The notes under the pieces are model-generated. The model saw nothing but the letters and a program-made list of their open reading frames with translations. It had not been told where the DNA came from and made no database searches. Position numbers and translations under genes: made by a program. DNA of 64,000 bases from Streptococcus gordonii (GTDB lineage Bacteria > Bacillota > Bacilli > Lactobacillales > Streptococcaceae), in NCBI RefSeq assembly GCF_001553855.1, contig NZ_LQWV01000034.1, positions 1 through 64,000 on the forward strand, written 5' to 3'. Below, piece by piece: positions 15,110 through 25,045 of this stretch (the first letter of the stretch is position 1; every line of letters begins with the position of its first letter).

Positions 15110-16759
15110 TTAATTTGGGTAGATATAGGAAACCGTGCCCTGAGCGATGGTTGGGTCAAACCAGCCACGGAAATTAGCGATATAGCGCTGTCCAGCGTAG
15201 TTGGATTCCTGAATTTGGATACGCTTATGTGAATCAACATGCGTGACGACGCCGACATGTCCGTATCCACCGTCAGTCCAGCAGGCAATGGCTCCGACCT
15301 GAGGTGTGGATCCTACACGGAATCCTGCTCGGCGAGCACTGGCTGCCCAGTCCCCACCATTTCCCCACCAGTTTCCTGCCCAAGGAGCGAGAGCCTTGGC
15401 ACCCCATGTACATTCACCAACAGGGTAGGTGTTACTTGGGTCGGTTGCATGGTTAAGAGGTTTTCTCACAGTTACCGTTGGGCGTGTCACTTGAAAATTA
15501 GAGGCCATGACACCCGTTACTTTCCCACCAGATTGTCGATAGACATGGACATGATAGAGACCGTCACCGATATGATTGTTGGCGTTGAAATCTAACGAAT
15601 AGCGCCCATTACCAAGAGAATTAGCTGTATACCAGCGGAGGTCGTCTTGGCCATTAATATCTGACCAGATGGGGAAGAGAATATGGCCGTCACCGAAACT
15701 ATTTTGTAAGATAACTTGATAGGTCGATTGGCCTTTATGGACCACTTGCAGACTCGGAGTTAGTGGTTGGGGTGCTGGCTGAGGCAGATTGACATTTTCA
15801 GCAACATAGCCAGCTCGGCTACCGTCTTCATAGGTAATGTAGACGTGATTGATATAGTCGCCGTAAAGCTGCTGGTGATTTCGGATATCGAATTGAACGG
15901 AGAAGCTTCCGTTGCCTATTTGTGAAGCCTCATACCATTTAAGATTGCTTTGATTAGCAGTACTCCAAATAGGCACCTGCACACTTTTTATTCTCTTAGA
16001 ATAAGGACTTTCTTGGACCCTTACGGTATAGGTTCCATTTTCCTTATTAATGTTGGTAATACTGATGAGTGGCTTGCTGTCTCTGACAGGCTCTGCTGGT
16101 ACTCTAGCAGCTGAAGCTTGCAGAGGTTTGTTATTGCTTGGCTTTGCCTGAGGGGGTGTCGCCTTTGGTTGAGCTACCTTTTGAGGAGGAAGAGATTTGT
16201 TTCGATCTTCGACTTTTTGATAGGAGTTCCGACGGTTTTCAACTCTATTGGTCGCGGGGGCCGGAGCTGGAGAAGGTGCTGGATTAGTTGGCTTTTGCTC
16301 AGCAGGCGCTTGAGGTGTAGCATTGTTAGACGAAGTGCTGTTTTGTTGTTCAGGGACAGTTTTTTCGGCTGATTGAACCGGCTTGTTTAGAAAGACCGAT
16401 TTACTACTCAAGTGATATTTGACACCATTTACATTGAGATAAGTCTCGATGTGAAATTTGCCCTGGCCCTTGTGCTGAGACAAGTCAATCCTGGTCGTGC
16501 TTTGATTAGCTGAATACCAGACAATATCGTCTTGGCCACCCTCCTCAGACCAGACGGCATGTTGGATGGGGTAAGCTTCTTGCGCAGTGGTCGGTTGATA
16601 CTGAACAATCGCTGTTTGTCCTTCAAGCTGAACGGAAACTTCGCTGGTCATAGCCGTCAGCTGGGATGGGCTAAACTGTTCATTCGCTGCAGCTAATGGA
16701 GCGGATAGTGAGGTCAGCAAGGTTGCTGAAAGCAGTAAGAAATTTTTGTATTTTTTCAT
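15110..16759 (-). CDS. secreted GBS-Bsp-like repeat protein with CHAP domain
   Basis: This 549-aa secreted protein has a signal peptide (about 1-25, ...APLAAA), three GBS Bsp-like repeats (about 38-125, 230-320 and 330-425, each with a VPIWS-type strand, a DDxxWYxA turn and a YHVHVY-type strand), a Pro/Ala/Asn-rich linker between repeats 1 and 2, and a C-terminal CHAP domain from Tyr445. Likely catalytic residues are Cys450 and His501. By hand alignment the last 105 residues match PcsB of this window at 83 positions. It probably cuts peptidoglycan; repeat function is unknown. It is monocistronic with an AAAGGAG site. Confidence 0.85.
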   Translation of the reverse strand: MKKYKNFLLLSATLLTSLSAPLAAANEQFSPSQLTAMTSEVSVQLEGQTAIVQYQPTTAQEAYPIQHAVWSEEGGQDDIVWYSANQSTTRIDLSQHKGQGKFHIETYLNVNGVKYHLSSKSVFLNKPVQSAEKTVPEQQNSTSSNNATPQAPAEQKPTNPAPSPAPAPATNRVENRRNSYQKVEDRNKSLPPQKVAQPKATPPQAKPSNNKPLQASAARVPAEPVRDSKPLISITNINKENGTYTVRVQESPYSKRIKSVQVPIWSTANQSNLKWYEASQIGNGSFSVQFDIRNHQQLYGDYINHVYITYEDGSRAGYVAENVNLPQPAPQPLTPSLQVVHKGQSTYQVILQNSFGDGHILFPIWSDINGQDDLRWYTANSLGNGRYSLDFNANNHIGDGLYHVHVYRQSGGKVTGVMASNFQVTRPTVTVRKPLNHATDPSNTYPVGECTWGAKALAPWAGNWWGNGGDWAASARRAGFRVGSTPQVGAIACWTDGGYGHVGVVTHVDSHKRIQIQESNYAGQRYIANFRGWFDPTIAQGTVSYIYPN

Positions 16760-16866
16760 ACATCTCCTTTACAATATTTTTTTGGAAAACTCCACTTATA
16801 TTATTCGGGAAATTTATTGGAAAAATCAAAGTTTAGAGATTCTCAAGCTTCTTCTAGTATATTTCT

Positions 16867-16906
16867 TTCGTTTCAAATAGCATAAAACGAACGATTGTGA
16901 TATAAT
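16867..16906 (+). promoter_or_regulatory. purD promoter with PurBox-like inverted repeat
   Basis: An extended -10 TGA-TATAAT (16901-16906) has no clear -35. Directly upstream TTCGTTT (16867-16873) and AAACGAA (16885-16891) form a perfect inverted repeat with 11 bases between. The CGAA cores resemble the PurBox core recognised by Gram-positive PurR, which activates pur genes in lactococci, but the surrounding bases and geometry deviate from the consensus. Confidence 0.45.
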
Positions 16907-16920
16907 TTAGATGAATAATT

Positions 16921-16998
16921 CGTAAAAATGGCAATGATTTTTACGTGATGTGTTAGCTTGGTGCGTAAGCGCCTATGATATGAACATAGAGGTATCTT
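16921..16998 (+). promoter_or_regulatory. hairpin-rich leader of purD
   Basis: Three consecutive hairpins fill the leader: CGTAAAAAT/ATTTTTACG (16921-16945, perfect 9 bp), GGTGC/GCGCC (about 16960-16973) and CTATG/CATAG (about 16974-16990). None is followed by a long T run. The bases conserved in the purine riboswitch were not seen, so no known class is claimed. Confidence 0.4.
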
Positions 16999-17002
16999 AG
17001 CT

Positions 17003-18262
17003 ATGAAGCTTTTAGTCGTTGGTTCAGGCGGTCGTGAGCATGCGATTGCCAAGAAATTGTTGGAGTCTCAGGGTGTGGAGCAGGTGTTTGTCGCTCCTGG
17101 AAATGATGGCATGACCTTGGATGGGTTGGATTTAGTGAACATTGGAATTTCCGAACATTCCAAACTGATTGAATTTGCCAAGAAGAATGATATTGCTTGG
17201 ACCTTTATCGGACCGGATGATGCGCTGGCAGCTGGAATTGTAGATGATTTTAACCAAGCTGGACTCAAGGCTTTTGGTCCATCTCGTTTAGCAGCGGAGC
17301 TGGAGTGGTCCAAGGATTTTGCCAAGGAAATCATGGTTAAGTACTGTGTTCCGACAGCAGCCTATGGCACATTTTCCGACTTTGAGGAAGCCAAAACTTA
17401 TATCGAAAAGCAGGGAGCGCCTATCGTGGTCAAGGCGGACGGCTTGGCTCTGGGTAAAGGCGTGGTCGTCGCAGAGACAGTAGAGCAGGCGGTTGAGGCC
17501 GCGCAGGAGATGCTCTTGGACAATAAGTTCGGCGACAGCGGTGCGCGCGTGGTCATTGAGGAGTTTCTGGACGGCGAGGAGTTCTCCCTCTTTGCCTTTG
17601 TCAATGGCGATAAGTTTTACATTCTGCCGACGGCCCAGGATCACAAGCGGGCCTATGATGGGGACAAGGGGCCCAATACAGGCGGTATGGGAGCCTATGC
17701 GCCAGTTCCTCACCTGCCACAAAGCGTGGTGGATCAGTCAGTTGAGACGATTATTAAGCCGGTTCTCAAAGGCATGATAGCTGAGGGACGACCTTATCTG
17801 GGCGTGCTCTATGCTGGGCTGATTCTGACAGCAGATGGCCCTAAGGTCATTGAGTTCAACTCGCGCTTTGGCGATCCAGAGACCCAGATTATCCTGCCGC
17901 GCCTGACGTCTGACTTTGCGCAGAACATCACGGACATTTTGGAAAAGAAAGAGCCTGCTATCACTTGGCTGGATGAGGGAGTGACCCTAGGCGTGGTTGT
18001 CGCATCAGAGGGCTACCCGCTGGACTATGAGAAAGGCTTGCCTCTGCCTGAGAAGACAGACGGTGACATCATCACCTACTATGCTGGGGCTAAATTTGCG
18101 GAAAATAGCAGAGCACTGCTGTCGAATGGTGGACGAGTGTACATGCTGGTCACCACAGCAGATACAGTCTCAGCTGCGCAGGAAAGAATCTACGACCAAC
18201 TAAAAAAACAAGACACAACAGGCCTCTTTTATAGGCATGACATTGGTGGTAAGGCTTTGTAA
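17003..18262 (+). CDS. purD: phosphoribosylamine-glycine ligase (GAR synthetase)
   Basis: PurD joins glycine to 5-phosphoribosylamine in step 2 of purine synthesis. The 419-aa protein starts MKLLVVGSGGREHA (family hallmark), has an ATP-grasp core with DGLALGKGVVV, the RPYLGVLYAGLI segment and the signature FNSRFGDPETQ, and a C-terminal G-rich domain. An AGAGGT site lies upstream of the ATG. The gene is clearly richer in G+C than the ATP-grasp gene that follows it. Confidence 0.97.
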   Translation: MKLLVVGSGGREHAIAKKLLESQGVEQVFVAPGNDGMTLDGLDLVNIGISEHSKLIEFAKKNDIAWTFIGPDDALAAGIVDDFNQAGLKAFGPSRLAAELEWSKDFAKEIMVKYCVPTAAYGTFSDFEEAKTYIEKQGAPIVVKADGLALGKGVVVAETVEQAVEAAQEMLLDNKFGDSGARVVIEEFLDGEEFSLFAFVNGDKFYILPTAQDHKRAYDGDKGPNTGGMGAYAPVPHLPQSVVDQSVETIIKPVLKGMIAEGRPYLGVLYAGLILTADGPKVIEFNSRFGDPETQIILPRLTSDFAQNITDILEKKEPAITWLDEGVTLGVVVASEGYPLDYEKGLPLPEKTDGDIITYYAGAKFAENSRALLSNGGRVYMLVTTADTVSAAQERIYDQLKKQDTTGLFYRHDIGGKAL

Positions 18263-18316
18263 ATCAATGAAACTTTTAGCCGTGAGACTTAAATATAGAA
18301 TTCAGGTGTTTGAAAA

Positions 18317-19510
18317 ATGAAAAATAGGTTGCTATTTTTAGAAGGTTCATGCTTGACCTCACGAGAAACTTTGACAGTTTTGTTGAAAGAAGGCTATAAA
18401 ATTGATGTGTTATCTCCTAGAAGATTTTCCATTGCATACTTCAGTCGTCTAACCCATAGAGTTCCGATAGTTGATGTGAATCGTTTTCCTGTAGATTATC
18501 TGAGACAGGTTAGTCAGTTGCTTCATAAAACCAATTACAAGGCCATTTTGCCAACACATGAAGAAGGCTGGTTATTGGCAAATGGGAAACAATTTTTGCC
18601 TCAATCGCTACCAATCGCCCTTGCTGATAAAGAGCAGTTTAAAAAGTTGGCTGGAAAGATTGCTTTTGCTGAAACTGCGGATTTATTAGGACTTCCCACA
18701 CCTAAGTGGGAGTACGTGAAAGATGCAGACTCTATCCTGCTAGACTATCCTTATTGGCTGAAAGCAGATTATGGTACTGCCGGTCGCTCGGTTTATAAGA
18801 TTTCAAGTAAGAAAGATTTGGCTGAAGTGACGAGCAAATTAACAGCGAGTGATGAGGAATGGATGGTTCAGCAAGACATAGTTGGAGACTATGGTCAGGT
18901 TCAAGCAGTGTTTGATCATGGAGAATTACTCGCAGTGCATTCTAGCGTAAAAGTAGGTTCTGGCGCGGGTGGTTCGGCTGCGGCAAGATTAAGTATAGAA
19001 TCTAAAAGAACGAGAGAGCATGTTGAAAAATTAGGACAATATATACAATGGCATGGTTGCCTAACCCTAGATTTTATACGTAGGGGAGACCAATTTTACT
19101 ATATAGAGTGTAATCCTAGAATGGTAGAGCCTGCTAACGCCTATAAAGCAGGAGTTAATTTTCCAAAAATCATGATAGAACTAGCCAGTCACAGCTACGC
19201 TAAATCAGAGGTCATTCTTGGTCAAGCAGGCGTTGAGACGCATAGTCTGATGGCTTTGATTATTGGAATAGCTGAGAAGACGAAAAGTAGAAGAAAAATA
19301 TTGCAGACAATAAAGTACTGGCTTTTAAGACGTGATAGTGAAGAAGTGTTGACACCTGTCTGGAAGGATTTGCCGAGTATTATACCTCTTGTGACAATTA
19401 TACTTCGTTTATTGATAAAACCTAAGAGCGTTGAAAATCTGGTTAATCAGACTGTTAAACATTATAGTGTTGAGTCAGCCACTGTAAAAAATATTGAGCA
19501 AAAGAATTAG
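18317..19510 (+). CDS. ATP-grasp enzyme of unknown substrate inside the pur cluster
   Basis: This 397-aa protein has a Rossmann-like pre-ATP-grasp start ([16 protein letters not shown]), a conserved THEEGW at about residue 75, the ATP-clamp region ([18 protein letters not shown], about 150-168) and the metal/phosphate motif [14 protein letters not shown] (about 255-268). The C-terminal 90 residues are basic and hydrophobic ([13 protein letters not shown]), perhaps membrane-associated. It would ligate a carboxylate to an amine using ATP; the substrate is unknown. It sits between purD and purE but is not PurT or PurK, and it is more AT-rich than its neighbours, which suggests later insertion. 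Confidence 0.75.
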   Translation: MKNRLLFLEGSCLTSRETLTVLLKEGYKIDVLSPRRFSIAYFSRLTHRVPIVDVNRFPVDYLRQVSQLLHKTNYKAILPTHEEGWLLANGKQFLPQSLPIALADKEQFKKLAGKIAFAETADLLGLPTPKWEYVKDADSILLDYPYWLKADYGTAGRSVYKISSKKDLAEVTSKLTASDEEWMVQQDIVGDYGQVQAVFDHGELLAVHSSVKVGSGAGGSAAARLSIESKRTREHVEKLGQYIQWHGCLTLDFIRRGDQFYYIECNPRMVEPANAYKAGVNFPKIMIELASHSYAKSEVILGQAGVETHSLMALIIGIAEKTKSRRKILQTIKYWLLRRDSEEVLTPVWKDLPSIIPLVTIILRLLIKPKSVENLVNQTVKHYSVESATVKNIEQKN

Positions 19511-19529
19511 TTTATTCAGAGGAGAAAAT

Positions 19530-20018
19530 ATGAAACCAATTATTTCCATCATCATGGGCTCCAAATCCGACTGGGCTACCATGCAAAAAACAGCTGAAGT
19601 TTTAGACCGCTTCGGTGTAGCCTACGAAAAGAAGGTTGTCTCTGCCCACCGCACGCCAGACCTCATGTTTCAGCACGCCGAAGAAGCTCGCAGTCGTGGC
19701 ATCAAGGTCATTATCGCAGGTGCTGGTGGTGCAGCACACCTACCAGGTATGGTAGCGGCTAAAACCACCCTGCCTGTCATCGGTGTACCGGTCAAATCAC
19801 GCGCGCTCAGTGGTCTGGACTCTCTTTATTCGATTGTGCAGATGCCGGGCGGTGTGCCTGTGGCAACTATGGCTATTGGTGAAGCGGGAGCGACTAACGC
19901 TGCCCTGACCGCCCTTCGGATCTTAGCCATTGAAGACCAAGACCTAGCAACAGCGCTAGCAGATTTTGCAGAGGAACAAGGAAAAATCGCTGAGGAGTCT
20001 AGCAATGAGCTCATCTAA
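19530..20018 (+). CDS. purE: N5-carboxyaminoimidazole ribonucleotide mutase
   Basis: PurE converts N5-CAIR to CAIR in purine synthesis. The 162-aa protein has the class I hallmark GSKSDWATM at about 9-17, SAHRTPD and [15 protein letters not shown]. The ATG at 19530 has a GAGGAGAA site and is preferred over an in-frame codon inside the preceding gene. purK starts 14 bases before its stop, implying coupled translation of two enzymes in consecutive steps. Confidence 0.97.
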   Translation: MKPIISIIMGSKSDWATMQKTAEVLDRFGVAYEKKVVSAHRTPDLMFQHAEEARSRGIKVIIAGAGGAAHLPGMVAAKTTLPVIGVPVKSRALSGLDSLYSIVQMPGGVPVATMAIGEAGATNAALTALRILAIEDQDLATALADFAEEQGKIAEESSNELI

Positions 20019-21084
20019 AACAATCGGAATTATCGGTGGCGGTCAGCTGGGTCAGATGATGGCCATTTCTGCTATCTACATGGGGCACAAGGTTATCGCG
20101 CTAGATCCTGCGGCGGATTGTCCAGCCTCTCGCGTGGCAGAGATTATCGTAGCGCCTTATAACGATGTGGACGCCCTTCGTCAGCTGGCTGAGCGTTGTG
20201 ATGTCCTCACCTATGAGTTTGAGAATGTTGATGCCGACGGTTTGGATGCCGTTATCAAGGATGGCCAGCTCCCTCAAGGAACGAACCTACTCCGCATTTC
20301 TCAAAATCGCATTTTTGAAAAGGACTTCCTCGCAAACAAGGCACAAGTCACTGTGGCACCCTACAAGGTTGTGACTTCTAGCCAAGACTTGGCTGATATC
20401 GACCTGTCGAAAAACTATGTTCTCAAGACTGCAACTGGTGGCTATGACGGACATGGACAAAAGGTCATTCGCTCAGAAGCAGACTTGGAAGAAGCCTATG
20501 CGCTAGCCGATTCAGCAGCTTGTGTCTTGGAAGAATTTGTCAACTTCGACCTTGAAATCTCTGTCATCGTGTCAGGAAATGGCAAGGATGTGACGGTTTT
20601 CCCAGTTCAGGAAAATATCCATCGCAACAACATTCTTTCAAAAACCATTGTGCCTGCTCGTATTTCTGAAAGTCTAGCTGAGAAAGCCAAAGCCATGGCG
20701 GTGCGAATCGCAGAACAGCTCAAGCTGTCTGGAACCCTCTGCGTGGAAATGTTTGCGACCGCTGATGACATCATCGTCAATGAAATTGCCCCACGGCCAC
20801 ACAACTCTGGCCATTACTCTATCGAAGCTTGCGACTTCTCGCAGTTTGACACCCATATTCTGGGCGTCCTTGGAGCACCATTGCCAGCTATCCACCTGCA
20901 TGCACCAGCCGTCATGCTCAACGTGCTCGGCCAGCATGTCGAGGCCGCTGAGAAATATGTCACAGAAAATCCAAGCGCCCACCTCCATCTGTATGGTAAA
21001 ATAGAAGCGAAGCACAACCGCAAAATGGGACACGTGACTTTGTTTAGTGATGCGCCGGATAGCGTGGTTGAGTTTGGGGAGTAA
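20005..21084 (+). CDS. purK: N5-carboxyaminoimidazole ribonucleotide synthase
   Basis: PurK carboxylates AIR with ATP and bicarbonate to N5-CAIR, the substrate of PurE. The 359-aa ATP-grasp protein begins with a dinucleotide-like [13 protein letters not shown], has [15 protein letters not shown] (ATP loop) and [18 protein letters not shown] (family signature). The ATG at 20005 with GAGGAG upstream gives the standard N-terminus; it overlaps purE by 14 bases. Confidence 0.97.
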   Translation: MSSSKTIGIIGGGQLGQMMAISAIYMGHKVIALDPAADCPASRVAEIIVAPYNDVDALRQLAERCDVLTYEFENVDADGLDAVIKDGQLPQGTNLLRISQNRIFEKDFLANKAQVTVAPYKVVTSSQDLADIDLSKNYVLKTATGGYDGHGQKVIRSEADLEEAYALADSAACVLEEFVNFDLEISVIVSGNGKDVTVFPVQENIHRNNILSKTIVPARISESLAEKAKAMAVRIAEQLKLSGTLCVEMFATADDIIVNEIAPRPHNSGHYSIEACDFSQFDTHILGVLGAPLPAIHLHAPAVMLNVLGQHVEAAEKYVTENPSAHLHLYGKIEAKHNRKMGHVTLFSDAPDSVVEFGE

Positions 21085-21204
21085 GACAGGACCCCAGTTA
21101 TAAGGTCCGTCGTCTTACCCCTGCAAAGTTGACTAGGCTTGTCGCAGACGAAATATCGGCAAAAGCAACCAGCCAACTACTGCTAGAAGGGATTGATTTT
21201 TAAA

Positions 21205-21471
21205 ATGATAGAAGAATTTGATGATGTATTTGAAGATGATATTACGACTCTAACATTTACTTATGCGGATGATGTAGTCATTCCAGAAATTCCGGATGCA
21301 GAAGGCATTCATATTGTAGAGATAACAAATAATCAGCTAGTTATAGAGCATACGCGCGATGATGATGAGGTCTATGATTATATAAAGAGTTTTGGATTAA
21401 CAAGTCGCCCTATAAAACTTTCGATTGAATTTTGTGTTTATGAAGATTCTGAGGAAGAAGAAAATTTTTAG
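21205..21471 (+). CDS. small acidic protein of unknown function
   Basis: This 88-aa protein is strongly acidic (many D/E, ends EDSEEEENF) with no Cys motif, signal or helix of membrane type. I do not recognise the family. The start is uncertain: ATG 21205 is 14 bases from an AGAAGGG site, while a TTG at 21193 is too close to it. The 120 bases after purK contain no other gene. It lies between purK and a second small gene and might be cotranscribed. Confidence 0.55.
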   Translation: MIEEFDDVFEDDITTLTFTYADDVVIPEIPDAEGIHIVEITNNQLVIEHTRDDDEVYDYIKSFGLTSRPIKLSIEFCVYEDSEEEENF

Positions 21472-21490
21472 AATTTAATGGAGAAAATCT

Positions 21491-21718
21491 ATGATTCAAA
21501 TCATCGTCAATGCTTTTGTGGAAAAGGATAAGACTGGAGCTGTCGTAGAAGTCTTGTATGCTAGTAGCAATCACGAAAAGGTGAAAGCCAAGTATGAAGA
21601 GCTAGTTGCTCAATACCCCGAAAACTATTTAGCAATTTATGATTTACCGACGGATACGAACTTGAATACACTAGATCACTACCCATCAGTATGGATTGGG
21701 AAAGAGGAGTTTGATTAG
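21491..21718 (+). CDS. small conserved protein of unknown function
   Basis: This 75-aa soluble protein (MIQIIVNAF..., then HEKVKAKYEELVAQYPENYLAIYDLP) has a beta-alpha-beta look and a TGGAGAAAAT ribosome site. It overlaps nothing, and its stop is two bases before the racemase ATG, so the two are probably one transcript. The family was not recognised. Confidence 0.6.
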   Translation: MIQIIVNAFVEKDKTGAVVEVLYASSNHEKVKAKYEELVAQYPENYLAIYDLPTDTNLNTLDHYPSVWIGKEEFD

Positions 21719-21721
21719 TCT

Positions 21722-22414
21722 ATGAAAACTATTGGTCTGATTGGTGGTATGAGTTGGGAAAGTACCACATCTTACTACCAAATCATTAACGAAACCATCA
21801 AAAAAAAGCTGGGTGGCCTGCATTCAGCTAAGATTCTACTTTATAGTGTTGATTTTGCAGAGATTGAGCATTATCAGGCAGTCGGAGACTGGGAGAAAAG
21901 CGGTCAACTGTTGGCAGATGTTGCTAAGAGCCTGGAGCAAGCAGGTGCGGATTTCATTGTTATTTGCACCAACACTATGCACAAGGTTGCTCCGCAGATA
22001 CAGGAGCAGATTACGATTCCAATCTTGCATATTGCGCAAGCAACCGCGCAGGCCTTGTTGGCTGACGGTATTCAAAAAGTCGGCCTCCTAGGGACCAAAT
22101 ACACCATGACTCAAGATTTTTACAAGGAAAAATTAATAGAATCTGGGTTAGAAGTGCTGATTCCAGACCAAGTTGATATTACAGAGGTTAATCGAATCAT
22201 TTATGACGAGCTCTGTCTAGGAGCAATCAAAGAAAGCTCAAAGCAGACTTATCTTGCCGTTATAGATGATTTGAAAAAAGCAGGCGCTGAAGCTGTTATC
22301 TTGGGCTGTACCGAGATTGGTCTCCTCGTCAAGCAATCCGACACTGACCTGCCACTCTACGACACAACAGTGATCCATGCAGAGAAAGCGGCGGAGTGGG
22401 CGGTAAATAAGTGA
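21722..22414 (+). CDS. aspartate/glutamate racemase-family protein
   Basis: This 230-aa protein of the Asp/Glu racemase superfamily has the YgeA/RacX-like N-terminus MKTIGLIGGMSWEST. The two catalytic cysteines are Cys82 (VICTNTMH) and Cys196 (ILGCTEIGLL), so it should be an active PLP-independent amino acid racemase. Aspartate is a substrate of the purine pathway (PurC, PurA), but the link to neighbouring pur genes is only positional. Confidence 0.85.
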   Translation: MKTIGLIGGMSWESTTSYYQIINETIKKKLGGLHSAKILLYSVDFAEIEHYQAVGDWEKSGQLLADVAKSLEQAGADFIVICTNTMHKVAPQIQEQITIPILHIAQATAQALLADGIQKVGLLGTKYTMTQDFYKEKLIESGLEVLIPDQVDITEVNRIIYDELCLGAIKESSKQTYLAVIDDLKKAGAEAVILGCTEIGLLVKQSDTDLPLYDTTVIHAEKAAEWAVNK

Positions 22415-22531
22415 CAATCGTAAAATGAAACATGTGATGAGATTGGGTGAAGATGTAAATGAATCCATCATTAGACGAATTTAAATCTTAGAACTTAAAG
22501 ATAAATATGTGGAACAGGAGAAAAACAAACA

Positions 22532-23827
22532 ATGATCAACCGTTATTCTCGCCCCGAAATGGCGAATATTTGGACTGAGGAAAATAAGTACAAGGCTTGG
22601 CTGGAGGTAGAGATTCTGGCTGATGAGGCCTGGGCTGAGTTGGGTGAGATTCCCAAGGAAGATGTGGCCTTGATTCGTGAAAAGGCTGGCTTTGACATTG
22701 ACCGCATCTTGGAGATTGAGCAGGAGACGCGCCACGATGTGGTGGCCTTCACGCGGGCGGTTTCTGAGACACTGGGTGAGGAGCGCAAGTGGGTTCACTA
22801 TGGCCTGACCTCGACCGATGTGGTGGATACGGCCTACGGCTACCTCTACAAGCAGGCCAATGACATCATCCGTGAGGATCTGCGTCGCTTCACTGACATC
22901 ATTGCAGAGCGGGCGCGGGAGCACAAGTTCACCATCATGATGGGTCGTACCCACGGGGTGCATGCGGAGCCGACGACTTTCGGTCTTAAGCTCGCGACTT
23001 GGTACAGCGAAATGAAGCGCAATATCGAGCGTTTCGAGCTTGCGGCTGCGGGTGTGGAAGCTGGAAAAATCTCTGGTGCGGTTGGTAACTTTGCCAACAT
23101 TCCGCCATTTGTGGAAAGCTATGTCTGTGAGAAGTTAGGCATCCGTCCGCAGGAGATTTCGACTCAAGTCTTGCCACGTGATCTCCATGCTGAATACTTC
23201 TCTACTTTGGCCTTGATTGCGACGTCTATCGAGCGCATGGCAACTGAGATTCGCGGTCTGCAAAAGTCTGAGCAGCGCGAGGTGGAAGAATACTTTGCTA
23301 AGGGGCAAAAAGGTTCATCTGCTATGCCTCACAAGCGTAATCCAATCGGATCTGAAAATATGACTGGTCTGGCGCGTGTCATTCGTGGTCACATGGTGAC
23401 AGCCTTTGAGAATGTCTCTCTCTGGCATGAACGCGACATTTCCCACTCATCAGCTGAGCGGATTATCGCTCCGGACACGACCATTCTCATCGACTACATG
23501 CTCAACCGCTTCGGTAATATCGTCAAGAACCTGACCGTCTTCCCAGAAAATATGAAGCGGAATATGAACTCGACTTTTGGTCTTATCTTCAGCCAGCGGG
23601 CTATGTTGACCTTGATTGAAAAAGGCATGACTCGGGAGCAAGCTTATGACTTGGTGCAGCCAAAGACTGCTCAGTCTTGGGACAATCAAGTGGATTTCAA
23701 GCCTTTGCTCGAAGCGGACCCAGAAGTCACTTCCCGTCTGACTCAGGAAGAGATTGATGAAATCTTCAATCCTACTTACTACACTAAGCGCGTAGATGAA
23801 ATCTTCAAGCGCGTGGGCTTAGATTAA
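22532..23827 (+). CDS. purB: adenylosuccinate lyase
   Basis: PurB removes fumarate from SAICAR and from adenylosuccinate, serving both IMP and AMP synthesis. The 431-aa protein carries the fumarase/aspartase-superfamily signature [11 protein letters not shown] at about 262-272, and TSTDVVDTA and [14 protein letters not shown] with the catalytic His. It has an AGGAG site about 12 bases before the ATG. It closes the cluster, with a strong terminator at 23837. Confidence 0.97.
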   Translation: MINRYSRPEMANIWTEENKYKAWLEVEILADEAWAELGEIPKEDVALIREKAGFDIDRILEIEQETRHDVVAFTRAVSETLGEERKWVHYGLTSTDVVDTAYGYLYKQANDIIREDLRRFTDIIAERAREHKFTIMMGRTHGVHAEPTTFGLKLATWYSEMKRNIERFELAAAGVEAGKISGAVGNFANIPPFVESYVCEKLGIRPQEISTQVLPRDLHAEYFSTLALIATSIERMATEIRGLQKSEQREVEEYFAKGQKGSSAMPHKRNPIGSENMTGLARVIRGHMVTAFENVSLWHERDISHSSAERIIAPDTTILIDYMLNRFGNIVKNLTVFPENMKRNMNSTFGLIFSQRAMLTLIEKGMTREQAYDLVQPKTAQSWDNQVDFKPLLEADPEVTSRLTQEEIDEIFNPTYYTKRVDEIFKRVGLD

Positions 23828-23836
23828 ATATAAAAA

Positions 23837-23864
23837 TAGGCGCTTCTTACGAAGTGCCTATTTG
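23837..23864. terminator. bidirectional terminator between purB and the reductase gene
   Basis: The stem TAGGCGCTTC/GAAGTGCCTA (one G-U) has a 4-base loop, AAAAA on one side and TTT on the other, so it can serve both convergent genes. Confidence 0.8.
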
Positions 23865-23871
23865 CTTGTTC

Positions 23872-24438
23872 TTAAATTTGACTGGCCAGCTGCCCGATTT
23901 TCTTGAGCATTTCTTGGCGTTGTTGGTCTGTTTTGCGTTCTACTCCGTTGAGCTCGGTCAGTTTGACTGGAGAAATGCCACAAAGTTTCAGGATTTGGTT
24001 TTTAAGTACCTTGCCGTAGTCTTGGACGAAAGGCAGAGCAAAACCTGGTGTATTGTGGCTGACGATAATCCAGCCGGTCTTGCCTTGCAGATGGCCTTGC
24101 ATGCCGACTTTCTTATAAGAGTAGGCGAAGTCAGCCGCAAAGACGCGGTCAATAAAGCCTTTGAGAATAGCCGGCATACCGCTCCACCAGATAGGGAAAA
24201 TGAAAATCAGATGGTCTGCCCAAGTAATCAAATCCCTATATTTTGCCATTTCAGGATCTTTGTGCAGGTCATGGCGTCTATGCTCTTGGTCAAAGCGCAA
24301 GATCGGGTCAAAATTTTCAGCATACAAGTCCAAGGTTTTCACTTCGTGCTTCTTAGAAAGGTTGCTTTGAACTTCTTTGAGAATAGCAGCATTGAAGCCA
24401 GTTGGGCTGGGGTGGGTGTAAATAATCAGGGTTTTCAT
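23872..24438 (-). CDS. NAD(P)H:quinone oxidoreductase-like flavoprotein
   Basis: This 188-aa flavodoxin-2-fold protein has an FMN/FAD phosphate loop near the N-terminus (IIYTHPSPTGFN), the FPIWWSGMPAILKGFIDRVF segment typical of KefF/MdaB/NQO-type reductases, and a downstream HNTPG loop. It probably reduces quinones or electrophiles with two electrons. It overlaps the upstream TetR gene by 4 bases (ATGA) and is therefore likely repressed by it and induced by a quinone-like ligand. Confidence 0.85.
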   Translation of the reverse strand: MKTLIIYTHPSPTGFNAAILKEVQSNLSKKHEVKTLDLYAENFDPILRFDQEHRRHDLHKDPEMAKYRDLITWADHLIFIFPIWWSGMPAILKGFIDRVFAADFAYSYKKVGMQGHLQGKTGWIIVSHNTPGFALPFVQDYGKVLKNQILKLCGISPVKLTELNGVERKTDQQRQEMLKKIGQLASQI

Positions 24439-25031
24439 GATCGTTCTCCTTTGATATAAATATCAAGCATGTGCTCGATCGTGCATTGGATGTCTTGAGG
24501 ATCAAGGTCTTGTCCGATAGGACTGTTGGCCAGAACAGCTAGACCTGTGATAAAGCTCCAAAAGTGAAAAAGACTTTCCGCTTCGCTATTGCTAAAATTT
24601 TCCTCCTCACGAAGCTTTAAAACAAGCTCCTTGAATTTATCAAATCCAGGCAGATCAGACTCCAAGAGAATGGTGTCCTGGGTCACCTTCATATATTTAA
24701 AAGGAAATTTGATAAAGAGAGCTTCGAAAAAATGAGGGTAGGTCTTGGCAAAAATAATGAAATTAAGACCAAGCTGATTTAGCTGATCACGCGCAGAACT
24801 GGTCACGTCAATATTTTCATTGATTTCCTGATTGAGAAAGAGCGAGAGCCGGCCCAAAACCACCTTGAGGTAGCCTTCCTTGCTCTCAAAATGGCGGTAT
24901 GGAGTGCCGTGAGTTACACCGCAGACCTTGGCAACGGTCCTAAGCGAAAGCTGTTCAATTCCGTGTTTTCCGATTTCGTCAACCCCTGTTTGAATGAGCT
25001 GTTCTTTCAGCTGGGCAGTATTGCGTTTCAT
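24435..25031 (-). CDS. TetR-family repressor of the adjacent reductase
   Basis: This 198-aa regulator has an N-terminal HTH at about 25-47 (SLRTVAKVCGVTHGTPYRHFESKEGYL, the TetR recognition-helix pattern) and a variable helical ligand domain. It is the first gene of a two-gene operon with the flavoprotein. The promoter contains two copies of an imperfect palindrome that is probably its operator, implying autoregulation. Confidence 0.88.
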   Translation of the reverse strand: MKRNTAQLKEQLIQTGVDEIGKHGIEQLSLRTVAKVCGVTHGTPYRHFESKEGYLKVVLGRLSLFLNQEINENIDVTSSARDQLNQLGLNFIIFAKTYPHFFEALFIKFPFKYMKVTQDTILLESDLPGFDKFKELVLKLREEENFSNSEAESLFHFWSFITGLAVLANSPIGQDLDPQDIQCTIEHMLDIYIKGERS

Positions 25032-25045
25032 GTATCTCCTCCAAA

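Noticed and set aside
16740..16775. WalR-like TGTAAA-N5-TGTATG before the Bsp-CHAP gene (minus strand)
   Set aside because: It overlaps the ribosome site and start codon, and the second half breaks the consensus; treated as chance.
23854..24459. 201-codon plus-strand ORF opposite the quinone reductase
   Set aside because: The minus-strand frame gives a clear flavodoxin-fold protein; the plus frame has no ribosome site or recognisable motif and starts inside a terminator.
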